Part shown: positions 50,637 to 62,221 of the stretch, piece after piece | Layout of the letters: every line of letters starts with the position of its first letter | How positions within the stretch are numbered: the stretch's first letter is position 1 | Assembly: GCF_932294415.1 (NCBI RefSeq) | Contig: NC_065535.1 | Location: forward strand, 10,101,282 to 10,165,281 | Source: Quercus robur | Taxonomy: Eukaryota > Streptophyta > Magnoliopsida > Fagales > Fagaceae | DNA: 64,000 nt | Direction of reading: 5' to 3' | The notes under the pieces: model-generated | The model's database searches: none | What the model saw: the letters and a program-made list of their open reading frames with translations, nothing else | What the model was told of the DNA's origin: nothing | Position numbers and translations under genes: made by a program

Positions 50637-53600
50637 CAACAAAAGATATTAAAACTATAATATTATTTGGGTTATTATTCCATAGTCACTTGCTAGTACA
50701 AATACCATACCTGCTCATCATTCAAAAATTTACTGATTAGTTGCTGTTACATTCTGAACAGTCTAAGCATGGACTCACCATCCTATTTATTCTTTTACAA
50801 TTGATCAAGAATGGGACCATTTTTGACACTTCAGCATTAAATTTTTAAATCCTTCTCAGTTACTTCATGTATGCTTGCATAGGACAGAAAAACTCCCTTT
50901 CAAATTAATTGATAGACTCACAGGATAGAGTATCTGCAAACATACCTCGCCAGCAGGGATCCTTGTATTCTGTCTCACAAGGGCTCCAGCAGCAACCATA
51001 GCATTTTTCTCTACAAAGACACCATCAAGGAGTGTTGCTCCCATGCCAACAAAGGCCTCACCCTCAACGGTACAGCCATGTAAAACAGCACTATGACCTG
51101 CCCAGTTCAAATTTCCAAGTTAACCCAGAAAAGAATGCAAACAAAATCCAGTTAAATAATTTTCAAATCATGCATATCATGGCCCGCATACCACTCACCT
51201 ACAGTAACATTGTCTCCAATAATAGTAGGGAGGACCTTCCCGCTTAGGTTAGACTTTGCCACATGCACAAGGGAGTTATCTTGTATGTTAGTTCCAGATC
51301 CAACACTGATGCTGTTCACATCACCTATGCAACAAAATATTTTCACAGGATCAATTTAGAAATAACTGCAGTCACATCCAGCTAAAAGAATGAGCCTTCA
51401 AGAAGAAACTTGCATCTTCCAATCCATTGGGTTTGGGGGAGTGGAGGAAGGCTGCTGATTTGGACAGCCCTCAACGTCGATAAGGAGAGATAACTTTACA
51501 ATAAGACTAAAAACATCCAGATAATTCCATCTAATACTGAACAGGTAGATAATCTGATTATGAACTTGTCCACAACTTATTCTAATGGATGTACTCACCA
51601 TACAAAACATTAGGACAACATATAGTACATATTTGAAAGCTAACCAAGCCCAACCAGATAGGCACAATGAGGTTGTAATATTTCTCGAAAATAAAATATT
51701 GTTTGCAGAACAATTAAGTAGCAAAAATAAGTTACACTTTGTCATACTAGGTGGCAATATGCATAGTGCTATAAACAATCTGAGTCAAGCCGAACCAAGT
51801 ATTAAAGGTTCAGGATTGGTTTATTTAATTTTATTTCGAACATGAGCCAAGCTCAAACTTATTACTAAGCTAAAAAATTTTACCCCTTAACAAATCCAAG
51901 CTAATAATTAATAACTAAATTATAAGTAATATAATATTATCTGAGTTAATTTGATAAAATGATTTTTAAGAACTAATAAAATTACATTCATCAACCTTGT
52001 ATTTTGAAAAATTATATGTAATTTTTACTAGGAAAATGACTAATTATATTATCAATAACTTACACAAAATAATTCAATACCTTATAAAATTATTTTATCA
52101 ATAAATTACAAAGTAATTTATTATATGACCTCTCCTAGACTCCACAAAAGTAGGAGCCTTGTGCAATGGGTACAACTTTTTTTTAATTATTATTATAAAC
52201 TTATTTAAAAACTAACACAATCTAATCTTACATGCATACATATACTCCAATCAAGCCTCATACCCACAACCTTGTTGATGAACATGTTATCATATTTTAG
52301 TTTGGCTCATTTAACAGTTGAGTCTAAAGTTGGGCTGACTCGTAAAATATAAATAAACAAGACCGAGCCCAATCTATTCATATACAATAGCTCTAATTAT
52401 ATGCACATAATATTTCCACTATCATTTAAACAATAGTGAGGTGCCTCATACTTGCGTGATGCTTTATGTTAATGAAACATGTCATCCTTCCATTCATACA
52501 ATTAAATTGAAGCACCCCGCCCAAAAAAAGAAAAAGAAAAAAGGGAGAGAGATTCCAGAAAAGTGCGTCATCAAACTTAAATGTATTATCTCAGTAATAA
52601 AAATAAAATAAAATAAAACAGCATAAAAATGTATCTTTTTTATTATTATAAAAGATTAAAAGAATGAAAGGTCAAAGTCATAGTTTAAGATTTTGCAGAC
52701 ATAACAAAATTCATGCATAAAGGGTCTTACCTCTCAAGACACATCCATACCAAATAGACGATCCTCTTCCCACTTGAACATCCCCAATGACAGAGGCACT
52801 TGGGGCCACAAATGCATCCTTATCAACCACAGGTGCTTTATCAAATATGTTCATCAGAGTTCGATGCCTAGACACTACCGAAAATTTATAGTCAATAATT
52901 TGTTGTATGGTAGAAAGCAAGCAAAACCAGTACAGCAAATATGTAGCTCACATCAAAGCTGTGACATAAAACATGTAAAATTAAAATATCAATGGAGAGC
53001 AAACTGGTACAACGCATGTGCACAAATCTCTGCAATGCAAATGAAAACAGCAATCACCCTATGCAACTTTAAAGCACACAAGAACACAAGTGATCACCTG
53101 TGTTATAATAACATGCTTCAACTAATTTAAATTTTTTTTGATTATTGGTAAGTTACAAACACACCCAATGGGGTTTGAACCCACGACCTCACCCTCCTCC
53201 AGGTTGATTAGATTGGAACTGAGGACTTAAGCCACCACACCCCTTCACTACTTAAATCAAAGCCTAATTGACAATTCTATTTCAAGGAATTTTTTTTTAA
53301 TAAATGAACACACTTAACTGCAGAATTTTGATGGAATCAGATTTCAAGGACATTGAAATCTCTAAGTTCCTTCAATAATTTAAAAAAAAAAAAATCCATA
53401 AGTATTCTCAACACAGCTCCTCTTAATTCGAACACACCTAGCATCATCTTTTTCTCTATTATTAATTGTAAGTTACACATGCACCCAATGGTTGTGAACC
53501 CAAGACCTCACCCTCCACCTAGAACTTATAGGGGGACAAAGTCCCAGTTCAGCCAGAGCTCACTGTCACGCCTAAGCTAGAAAGCATGGATACGGATACG

Positions 53601-54370
53601 GGTACGACACGGTGACATGAGCAATTTCTAAAAAATTATAGTAAGACACGGTGGGTATGACACTGGCATAACACCGGTACGGCACCCCAAATGAAGTGTA
53701 TGTGCTTCCTAGCGCCTAAGCATCAATCAATCTAAGATCATTTGTTCCAACTTCCAAGGCATGCACATGCCAAGAAATTCAAACAATGATAGCTCTTTGA
53801 AATTCGTCTCTACATATTATTTGAATGAAATTTCGAAAGTTCCATAACTTGTTATGAAAATGTAAACCCCCAATTACAAATATCACATCAATCCGTATTT
53901 ATATGCGTGAAATAAATGCACATTCGTACACACAGTGAATCCAAAGCGTTAATTTGGTTATTAAAAAAAAAAAAAAAAAAAAAAAATCACTCCCTTAAGA
54001 TTTGAACCACACAATATAGCTCACACACCTAATTGAAAGATCATAAATTTCAAATATTACCATGTAACACAATTTATACAGCAGCCAAATCCAATCAAAA
54101 GCTAAAACTCAAACCCACAGTGATCTAAGCTGGGAAATAGTAAATTTATGAGAGAGAAATGCGATCTAATTAAAGAGAGAGAAAATAATGAAAATGAAAG
54201 AAATGAGAGGAGATCTTGGAAGCAGTTAGGGCATAAAAAAATAAAAAAGAATTACGTTGCTCTTGGAAGTAGTAGTTGCCTTGGAGGCGAGAGCCGAGAC
54301 GATCAATGGCTTGGCCGGTCTCGCGAATCCAGAATCCGACGGTGTATATGGCTTTGCCCAGGGTCCCCAT
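50105..54370 (-). CDS. gamma carbonic anhydrase, mitochondrial (complex I subunit)
   Basis: Plant gamma-CA proteins form the matrix-side trimeric domain of mitochondrial complex I; the fold is a left-handed beta helix. Five exons on the minus strand: 54370-54256, 52874-52731, 51324-51199, 51097-50946 and 50389-50105. They total 822 nt, 273 aa, close to the plant norm of 275-278. The start MGTLGKAIYTVGFWIRETGQ is the family N-terminus with presequence. Hexapeptide-repeat coils run from about 60 to 180 (FVAPSASVIGDVQVG, IQDNSLVHVA, GHSAVLHGCTVEG). The three zinc-ligand histidines are at 107, 130 and 135, the positions I recall for Arabidopsis gamma-CA2, so this is an active-type (CA1/CA2/CA3) rather than a CA-like copy. 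The C-terminal helix region is EIELEKLLRKKFARRDEDYD. Introns hold SINE-like fragments and a (GA)n hairpin. Confidence 0.96.
50590..50637. repeat. CT/GA microsatellite hairpin in a gamma-CA intron
   Basis: A short CTCTCTCTCATCTCTCT stretch is followed by (GA)n of about 15 units. The two halves are complementary and can fold back. Confidence 0.8.
51780..52390. repeat. AT-rich decayed repeat in gamma-CA intron 2
   Basis: Blocks such as GAGTCAAGCCGAACCAAG and TTTAACAGTTGAGTCTAAAG resemble the repeats at 37.8-38.3 kb. The ends are not definable. This is probably an old transposon copy. Confidence 0.35.
53132..53245 (-). mobile_element. SINE-like fragment (family 2) in gamma-CA intron 1
   Basis: On the minus strand: GGGTGTGGTGGCTTAAGTCC (A-box-like), GTCGTGGGTTCAAACCCCAT (B-box-like), then GTGTGTTTGTAACTTACC and an A run. 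Related pieces lie at 53452-53570 and 58488-58552. Possible flanking duplication CTAATTTAAA/CTACTTAAA is imperfect. Confidence 0.6.
53452..53570 (-). mobile_element. SINE-like fragment (family 2)
   Basis: The segment shares GTAAGTTACACATGCACCCA and GAACCCAAGACCTCACCCTC (plus-strand reading) with the copy at 53132. It is diverged, with no clear ends. Confidence 0.5.
53581..53710. repeat. GATACGG/GTACG-rich repeat block
   Basis: GGATACGGATACGGGTACGA and later CACCGGTACGGCACC repeats form a GC-rich island in AT-rich intron DNA. Similar blocks occur in plant dispersed repeats, but I cannot assign a class. Confidence 0.35.
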
Positions 54371-55460
54371 GTCTCGGCCTTTTCAGTGACTGAGAGGTTG
54401 AACTCACTGGGTTTTGGGGCCTTTATAAGGTTAAGGTTTCAGCTCTGTGTGTGTGTGTGTGTGATTGGGGAGAGAGGAAATGATACTGTAGCACACAGCA
54501 CACTCGTAGGGTAGAATATCCAGAGGACTTGGGAGGCAGGGCAATTTTGGTTTTTTATTTATTTTTTAAATGGTCCCCCAGGTAATTCGCAACAAGAAAA
54601 ACGTTGTCGTTCCAGTATTTTAGATATCTTTTTACGAGCAACACAGTTTAAATTTATCCCCCAATCACAATTTTTTAGTCAAAAACTTTTAACAAAAATT
54701 AGCCACAACTTTGCCACAATTATTTTACGTAGCTGAGTGTGAGTGATGGATAAAAATTAATAAGTTTATGTGAAAATTATTGACAATTAGTTATAATTTA
54801 CCCTGTAAGATAGTTATAAAAAATAGTGTGGCTAAGTTTATAATCCTAGAATAACTTAATTTTTAATTGCTACATTCGATTCTTAATTTTTGGATTAAAA
54901 TGAAATTATTAGGAACTCATTCAAATTAATAAATTTTACATTTTTTGGATAAATTATTTATCCCTTTGTGATTTAAGGGTATTATAATTTAGTTCGATAA
55001 ACTTTTTATTTGCTAGTACATTTCTACCTGCTTAAGCTTGTATTAAAGTGAAAATTTAAACCCAATTGTTCAATGTTAGTGAACAATTCGATAGTACACA
55101 CACCATGTGGCTAGGAGCCATAGTGTAAAGGTACGTTGTCAAGCTTAGGTTTACTCACTCACATAAACGATCACTTTTTTTTTTGAGAAACCATAAGCGA
55201 TCACTTCTAGCTTTTGGATATCAAGTAGATATGAGATGTAGTATTCTTTGGCATTCATGAAACGTTGGTACTTTTAGAGTGAGAAGATGAATACACCAAT
55301 TTATTTTCCTCCAGCTCAATAGAGATTTTGTATATATCTTGGAAATGAGTATGTGTATGATTTCTTTCATGATCATGTAGTCTAGAGTATTCAGATATGG
55401 GATTTCTTAAATGCCTGGGGATAGCAAGTGTGTGTCTATATATATATATATATATACATG
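54371..55460. other. upstream of the gamma-CA gene, then gene-free DNA
   Basis: The first ~150 bp are GC-richer, contain a (GT)n tract at about 54446-54463, and probably hold the 5' UTR and core promoter. The rest is AT-rich with nothing recognised. Confidence 0.4.
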
Positions 55461-55855
55461 AGTTGGGTTAAAGTTACATCTAGGTGTAACTTTAAGTAAT
55501 GTTATACCACCCAATATTTTTTAATTGGATGCGAATTTTGACAAATTTACCGTTAGATTATATTATTTTTATATATTCTCCATTCTTACATAATTTCAAG
55601 GTGATCAAATGTCAATAGCTATGTCATTAATCAATTGTTTAAATTCAAGTTTTTGTAGTTTTAAATAATGCATAAAAGATGAGTTTATGAATTGAATAGT
55701 AAATTACATCTGATTGGCATGAAAATTGGCATGCATGTTAAGAATATATAGAATATGTAATTCAACTATTGAATTTTCAAAATATGAATTTAATAATAAG
55801 TTATTGAGTGGTGTAATATTACTTAAAGTTACATCAGGTGTAACTTGAACCCAAT
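55461..55855. mobile_element. MITE with ~55-bp terminal inverted repeats
   Basis: The left end (TTGGGTTAAAGTTACATCTA and on through GTAACTTTAAGTAATGTTAT to about 55515) is the near-perfect reverse complement of the right end, about 55803-55855 (ACTTAAAGTTACATCAGGTG then TAACTTGAACCCAA). The element is about 395 bp, AT-rich and non-coding. A target duplication was not resolved. Confidence 0.75.
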
Positions 55856-55889
55856 CATCTCTCTTTCTCTCTCTTGATATATATATATA

Positions 55890-56043
55890 AATTTGAAATA
55901 GAGTTTAAACTTATAACGTCCGCTCTTGAATTGTTTTTTATCATTAGATCAAGACACTAATTGGTTTTGATGTAAGTGCTGATCGAACCTCAAATCTCTC
56001 ATTCAATAACAATAGACTTTACCAGTTAAGTTAACTAAAACCT
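55890..56043 (-). mobile_element. tRNA-derived SINE (family 1)
   Basis: Minus-strand head GTTAACTTAACTGGTAAAG and B box GAGGTTCGATCAGC, then AAACCAATTAGTG, match the copy at 21661-21856. The tail end passes into an AT-repeat. Confidence 0.7.
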
Positions 56044-56140
56044 GCAAGATAACACAAGTTGATTGCTAACTTGCGTTAGGTGTTGTGAGCGATTGTATTT
56101 ACTATTTAGATTTGTACATTGAAAACATATATATACATGC

Positions 56141-56146
<6 letters not shown>

Positions 56147-56196
<50 letters not shown>
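56147..56196 (+). repeat. (TA)n microsatellite
   Basis: About 24 uninterrupted TA units follow a TACATGCATATAAATA segment. Confidence 0.95.
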
Positions 56197-56199
<3 letters not shown>

Positions 56200-57144
56200 T
56201 GAAAGGATATATTCATGCATATTAAGACCTGCATTTTTTTTTTGGAAATAAAGGAGAGGTCCACTATAGCATATAAGTAACCATGCTACATATGCTTGTA
56301 GCGACCATCTAATAGGGAGGACTGCTCACTGTGGGCAAGTGGGAAGATTTTTTTTTTTTTTTGAGAATTAGTGGGAATATTTTTTGTTGGTTAAAAAAAA
56401 AGAAAAGAAAAACTGTGGCAATTGGACAACCACCAATCTGTGAATTGGGAATTGCTTTTATGCTTATATGTGCCAAATTAAAAAATAAAAAAATAAAAGC
56501 GAAGAACTTGTAGACACTACATGATAATGTTTGAAATTTCTTTGCAGTCCATAATATTTTGAAGGTCCTTCTCTAATGAAGACCATTGTACATTATTCCG
56601 CAAATAAAATTTTTTGTTTTTTAAAAAGGGTCTTATTAATACACAAAGTTCTCACATTTTATAGGATCTGAAAAAGATGACTGATAGATAACCTTACCCT
56701 TAAATATCAAACATTTTTATTTTAATTATTTACATTATAAAAATATATGTGACGTCTTATACATACATAATACAACACTTTGACATACAACCATGTCGTT
56801 CAATTTCCACTTAGTAAAAAGAAAAGATACTTAATTACCAAACTAACCACCAATCTATGAAAACAGTCTTAATTAACCACTAATCTAATATCTATATAAA
56901 AAAAGCCATTTTTGTAGTCTTATAGAGATTTAGGTAATTCTCTTAGTACTCGTGGAGAAATAGGTAATTGTATTTTCACACTTTTTCATGTACACTCCGT
57001 ATACACAACGTCCATAATTTCACATGTGACATCTATTAATTTTTATTTTTTACTGATATATATATATTTAAAATGTGAAATAGGTAATATGTATGGACAA
57101 TATACAATAAGAAATGGGTGTGAATTATACCCTTTACATAATGA
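56197..57144. other. intergenic / 3' flank of the P450 gene
   Basis: AT-rich, with no gene recognised. The 3' UTR of the minus-strand P450 should lie next to 57145. Confidence 0.4.
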
Positions 57145-60100
57145 TCAATGACAATATGCATCATTTGGGATGCGAGTCACATGCACTGGGCAACCACTTC
57201 TTAATTTTGAAAAGAGAGCCCACTTCTCGGTGCTTGAGTCAGAATCAGTCACCTTCCACCTGAAAATGTTCAAATTCACCACCTGACAGTTGTAATTATC
57301 ATAGTTTTGTTTCTAGAGCAACCATACAATTAAGAGTGATATTAGGGATTATAAATTTTATTATATAAAATCTCGTAAATAGATGTATTACTAATCATAC
57401 AAAATAATTTTATATTTGTTTATTATATTGTGAAACCAACACTAATTATCAGTATATAAACTTTTTATTATAAAATTGTCATATCAGTTTGTAAATCACT
57501 TATGATAAAATTATAATAATTTTAGCTTTCAATCAAGAGGTACAAACTGGTTTGATAATAAAAGGAAAATCACCTGTATGTGGTGATTAAACGGTGGAGG
57601 AAGACTAGCATCATCGCTTTGGCCATGTTCATCCCCAGACAAGTCCTCCCTCCCATTCCAAAAGCTAAGAACCTGTATGGTTTTGACTCGTCCTGTTGAA
57701 TGGCAAAAGAGAAAAAAACACTTCATAAAATTGTGTCTTCTTTATAACATTGCATTTTGAAAAATTCTTAATCCTCTTTTTACTCGAATGGAAAAGATTG
57801 AGAAAAAGATTGATTTTACCACACAGAAACTTACATCAAACCTTTGTGGACTAAATTTATTGGGGTCATTGTACACCATAGGATCAAGGTGTATTGATCT
57901 AGCATCAATGTTTATGTTCCACCCTCTCTTGATCTTAAATCCTACGATGATCAATACATTGCATGAAATAAACAGTTGCAGCAAAGTGTATTGCACCAAA
58001 TTTGTACTAAGAGTTGTAAAATAAACATAAGAAGATAAAAATATTTAACATTAATAATAGTGTTCTGCAGGAAATATACGATCTATTAGGTTTTAAAAAA
58101 CAAACCTTCAATCTCACAATCTTGGAGTGCTTGTCTTGGGAACCATGGTACTACGGAAGCCATTCTTAAGGATTCTTTTACTACCTGTCAATGATTTTTG
58201 TTGATTAATTACTTTCATTTCAACTTTAGTGGTGGATCATGAAAACAATTGTTTAACTAAACAACATAAACTGAAACTGAAATAATTACCTTAGAAGCAT
58301 AGGGCATCTCACTAAGATCCTCTAATGTAAGACATGACTTTGGTGAAGCTTTCTTTGCTAAATGCTGTTGTTCATTCTGTACCAACCAACAAGTTAGCAA
58401 TCAGCAGAGTCAAAAAGGGAAAAAAAAATCATAGATGGATATGAATAGCCCTCTTTGTGTTACTAGTACAAGTGTATTCACCCACAATTTTTTTTTGGTA
58501 AGTTACATTGCATGGGGTTTAATTGAACTCAAAAGCTCACCCTTCACCTACAATTGTTTTCACTTACTCTGAGTTTTTCAAGGACATCTTGGTTTTCATC
58601 CAGGAATTTGATCATCCATGTGATTGCACTTGCTGTTGTATCCTGACCTGCACATTTTCTTCCAAATGTGACTGCACTTGTTGTTGCATTCAGGAAAATT
58701 ATGTTCATGGCAAAATTTTCAAGAATTTTTACCATGAACTTATAAGGCAGTGACATTTCTAAAGAAATTGAAAGAATGCTAATGGCATTTAGGATTGAGA
58801 AATAAAATGGGAAATTCTTATCCACATTTTGAAGTACAATATATGTATAGCAACTTTTTCTAACCTGCAATTATCATGGTTAATATGTTATCTATAATCT
58901 CTGCATCTGTTAGCCTAGGAGATTCATCACTAGATGCTTTATCATTCTCGCTCAACATATGTCGTAGAAAATCTTCGTGAAAAGTTTGTATGCCTCTTCT
59001 TTCACTAATTTCCTTCTCCAGAATGCTAATTATTCTTTTTCTGGCCTGAATTGTCAATAAAGCAAAACAATTTCATAAAACAAGTTGTTGAAATCATAGT
59101 AATTGAATTGAACCGACTAGGACAGTCGAACTGGTGAATCATGAACCAGTGCTTGGACTTGTTTAAGCCTTTTAGTAGATCATTTTAGCATGTAATCTTT
59201 CTAAATCTAGTCAAACTTACTGGATTCTTGTTAACTTGTTCAATCTGACTGTTTTTGTAGAATCAAGGTTTTTTTTTTTTTTTTTTTTTTTTTCATGTAA
59301 TTTAAACTATTTATGTACCTAATTTTTAAGATGATTATTTTATAAATAGTTTGTAATTGTAGTCTTCTGAAAAGAAAAAATATATATTAAGATAGAAACA
59401 AAAAAAATAGAATGTCTTACATGATGTATTTGCTGCTATTTCTATGACTGTATCTCTTAATTCTTAATCTATATATGAAATTGTGAAAGAGAAAAAACTA
59501 CAAATTTTCTAAATTATTTTCATTTCATTTTTAATCAAAATTTCTCTGAATGAATTCTTTTAGTTTCTATTTCTATTGGCTTTCTTTATATATATACACT
59601 TGAATTTTTTTTTTTTTTTTGAAACCGAATTTTCTATTAATTGTATCTTTTGATTTATTTTTGTAATAAGCTAACCTTAATATTCTTTATGGGTTATAAT
59701 GAATGCATTTGTTTGAACATTCACTACATACATTTCTATAATGTTAAGGATTTGATGATTAACACTTTTGTAGATCAAAAAATAAAAAATGCTCTATTTG
59801 TGTTTATCTAGCACAATGGGCTCAATAATTAATATTGTCATTGTACGCTTATATCTTTCATTGAAAATATTTTATATAATTATTTTTCATTTTCAAAATT
59901 CATATGTAAAATTTTTATCAACCTTTTTTAATATCGTATTCTTAATTTTTAATTTAATTTACAGTTCAACTAGTAATTGGGATGAACCAACAACTCAGTG
60001 ACCTGAAATTTATAACGTATTTAGCTTCGTTTTGACAATGGTTGAAATTATTTAATTTTCCTTTCTTTTTTGGAGAAAAAAAGAAAAGAAAAGGAAAAGT

Positions 60101-60497
60101 CTATTGTGGACTTGTGGCCCACCGTCAAATCTCTATTCGGGTTGATAAAAAAAAAATTTCTTAATACCATAAAAAAATACACAATTTTGGCCACGATTTA
60201 CAACTCATCATGTGCATAAATTATAGCAAAAGTTGTATAATTTATTGTGACCATTTTTCGTTGATAAAATGGTCAACAAGGCAATATTTGTCAAATAACT
60301 AGGAGACCCATTTTTTTCTGATTGATGGGCTTTGGAGGAACTTTTACCTGAAGGCCTTTATAGAATCTTGTCCAAGGTAACCGCAAAGGAAATGCAAGCA
60401 TTGCTTCACAAACTTGAGCGACCTCATTCTGCAACGTCTCTAGTTCATGCCCGCTCTCTAAACTCATCAGCATTTTGCACATTGCTTTGCAAGTTAT
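57145..60497 (-). CDS. cytochrome P450, CYP85-clan type, C-terminal part
   Basis: A heme monooxygenase, normally anchored to the ER. Eight exons read on the minus strand: 60497-60348, 59045-58865, 58647-58568, 58376-58290, 58184-58106, 57941-57835, 57692-57574 and 57259-57145. They join in phase to 918 nt, the last 305 residues plus stop. The first visible segment is ITCKAMCKMLMSLESGHELE. The I-helix oxygen-binding motif is AGQDTTASAITW, the ExxR is KESLRM and the PERF-type motif is FSPQRFD. The heme loop is FGMGGRTCLG with its Cys ligand. The end is CPVHVTRIPNDAYCH. Sequence style suggests the CYP85 clan, near CYP722, CYP716 or CYP707; CYP722 is a guess. About 165-175 N-terminal residues (membrane anchor, substrate region) are missing upstream, where an LTR element starts at 60787. 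It may continue past the window or be a 5'-truncated pseudogene; the visible exons have no stops or frameshifts. Confidence 0.85.
58488..58552 (-). mobile_element. SINE-like fragment (family 2) in a P450 intron
   Basis: GGTAAGTTACATTGCATGGG and AAAAGCTCACCCTTCACCTA (plus-strand reading) resemble the family 2 pieces at 53.1-53.6 kb. Only the 3' half is recognisable. Confidence 0.4.
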
Positions 60498-60786
60498 CTG
60501 GACCAAATATAATTCCAAAATCAGTATGCATTAAACATTGAATCACTAGGTAAAAATCTAACAAATTCTGGCTTCCATTGCCAATATGGAAATCTACTTT
60601 GAAAATATGGAAATCGTGGTTCACCTACTTGAGCAACGAGGTTTTTGGGATTGGTGGAGAGTGTCCAATTATGTAAAATTAAATTCATCATATTGGAATG
60701 GAATAGAATGGAAAATTTTTTTTTTTAAGAAATATTTCATCAATTCCATTTAAAAATAGTTTATCTTGTTTTTTGCTAAAGACTAT
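60498..60786 (-). other. short interval between the P450 exon and the LTR element
   Basis: The minus-strand reading near 60670-60625 gives LHNWTLSTNPKNLVAQV, followed by a possible donor GTGAAC. This looks like the segment expected just before ITCKAMCK in P450s. Its phase does not fit the next exon as I read it, so it may be a decayed or mis-split exon. Confidence 0.3.
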
Positions 60787-61462
60787 TGTGGGGCCCGAAA
60801 TCTGAGGTCCCAGCCCACTTTGTATTCAGGGCCCAAAACCCAGGCTGAGGAGCCCTACTGCCGAGGACGTATGATGAAAGCCCCACAAAGGCCCAAGGAT
60901 GTGGCCGAGGACGATCTCACACTCAACACCTCACAAAACGCCTGAAGAAAATGACAAACTCAGTACAAGAACAGTACAAGGGAGAAAGCTGCCAACACCG
61001 TAATGTGGAGCCCTGCGTCTGATAAGCCCATACTCCAGACCATGCTATTTAACTTTTCCCAACCACCTCCAACCACTCTGACGTATGGATTGATAAGACG
61101 AGTCAATACCCCAAAAAGGCAAAACTGACACGTAGACGAGAAACGGGAAGAAAACACTGGTATAAAAGGGGAAGAGAGCCAGGGGAGGAGGGGGGGGATC
61201 CTACAAAAAGAATAATGGGAAGAATGTGATGCTCCTCGGACTAAGTCCGAGGACTCAAACCCTCCGAGCTACACCGATGTGAAGCCTAGCTATTCTGGCC
61301 AAACCTACTTTCGTATGAGCTTCCATGAAAATCACGACTAAACCGCCATCCAACGACCAAGGTCCAGCCTTTTTAGCCCACTCTTTATGAATTATATTGT
61401 TCGGGCCTTTTACATACGAGCCCAATGTCATTCTTGGGTCGTTGAATAATTGTGTCCTTACA
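60787..61462 (+). repeat. 5' LTR
   Basis: 676 bp, TG...CA ends, with a TATA-type GTATAAAAGG near 61151. Over the 429 bp shared with the partial 3' LTR I count roughly 17 substitutions and two short indels by eye, near 4%. That suggests an insertion that is not very recent. Confidence 0.9.
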
Positions 61463-61716
61463 ATTGACGCCGTTTGTGGGAAGGCTTGCGCGTTGGCGCA
61501 GGTGGCGGTGGAGTCAAACCTCTATCAAGTAGAGGTCTGCAAAGGTCCCTCCATTTCCAGCGACATGTAGTTGTTGCTCCGACATAAATTTCCGCTAGGG
61601 GCTACGTCTCGGAGTGCCGATGGCACGGGCAGCTCTAGGGGCTTCCAACATCAAGCTAACTCTCCCCACCTTGGTCGAGGGGTTAGCCTTCGAAAAGTAA
61701 ATAAATAAGTAAATAA

Positions 61717-62221
61717 ATACAAGTTTTCGACAGAATCAAGGCCTTGTATGGTCCTCGGACTCAAGCCTATGGGGAAACCAACTACTTAAAAAGAAAAATA
61801 CAAGTTTTGGACAGAACCAAGGCCTTGTATGGTCCTCGGACTCAAGTCTATGGGGAAACCAACTACTTAAAAGGAAAAATACAAGTTTTGGACAGAACCA
61901 AGGCCTTCTATGGTCCTTGGACTCAAGCCTATGGGGAAACCAACTATTTAAAAGGAAAAATACAAGTTTTGGACAGAACTAAGGCCTTCTATGGTCCTTG
62001 GACTCAAGCCTATGGGGAAACCAACTACTTAAAAGGAAAAATACAAGTTTTGGACAGAATCAAGGCCTTATATGGTCCTCGGACTCAAGCCTATGGGGAA
62101 ACCAACTACTTAAATGAAAAAATACAAGTTTTGGACAGAACCAAGGCCTTGTATGGTCCTCGGACTCAAGCCTATGGGGAAACCAACTACTTAAAAGAAA
62201 AAATACAAGTTTTGAACACAA
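61717..62221 (+). repeat. 81-bp tandem repeat array, about 6 copies, in frame
   Basis: The block GGCCTT(G/C)TATGGTCC, one base variable, recurs with exact 81-bp spacing, GCCTT at 61741, 61822, 61903, 61984, 62065 and 62146. The period is 27 codons, and the reading frame starting at 61744 stays open through all copies, with units like YGPRTQAYGETNYL then KIQVLDRTKA. Copies differ at a few bases. Whether it is translated is unknown. Confidence 0.95.

Noticed and set aside
53132-53245. Functional tRNA gene suggested by the GGGTTCAAACCCC block
   Set aside because: The acceptor stem and anticodon arm do not form, and the same block recurs as degenerate copies. A SINE remnant fits better.
61717-62221. 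CRISPR-like array
   Set aside because: Copies abut directly with no unique spacers, and the host is a plant. It is a simple tandem repeat.
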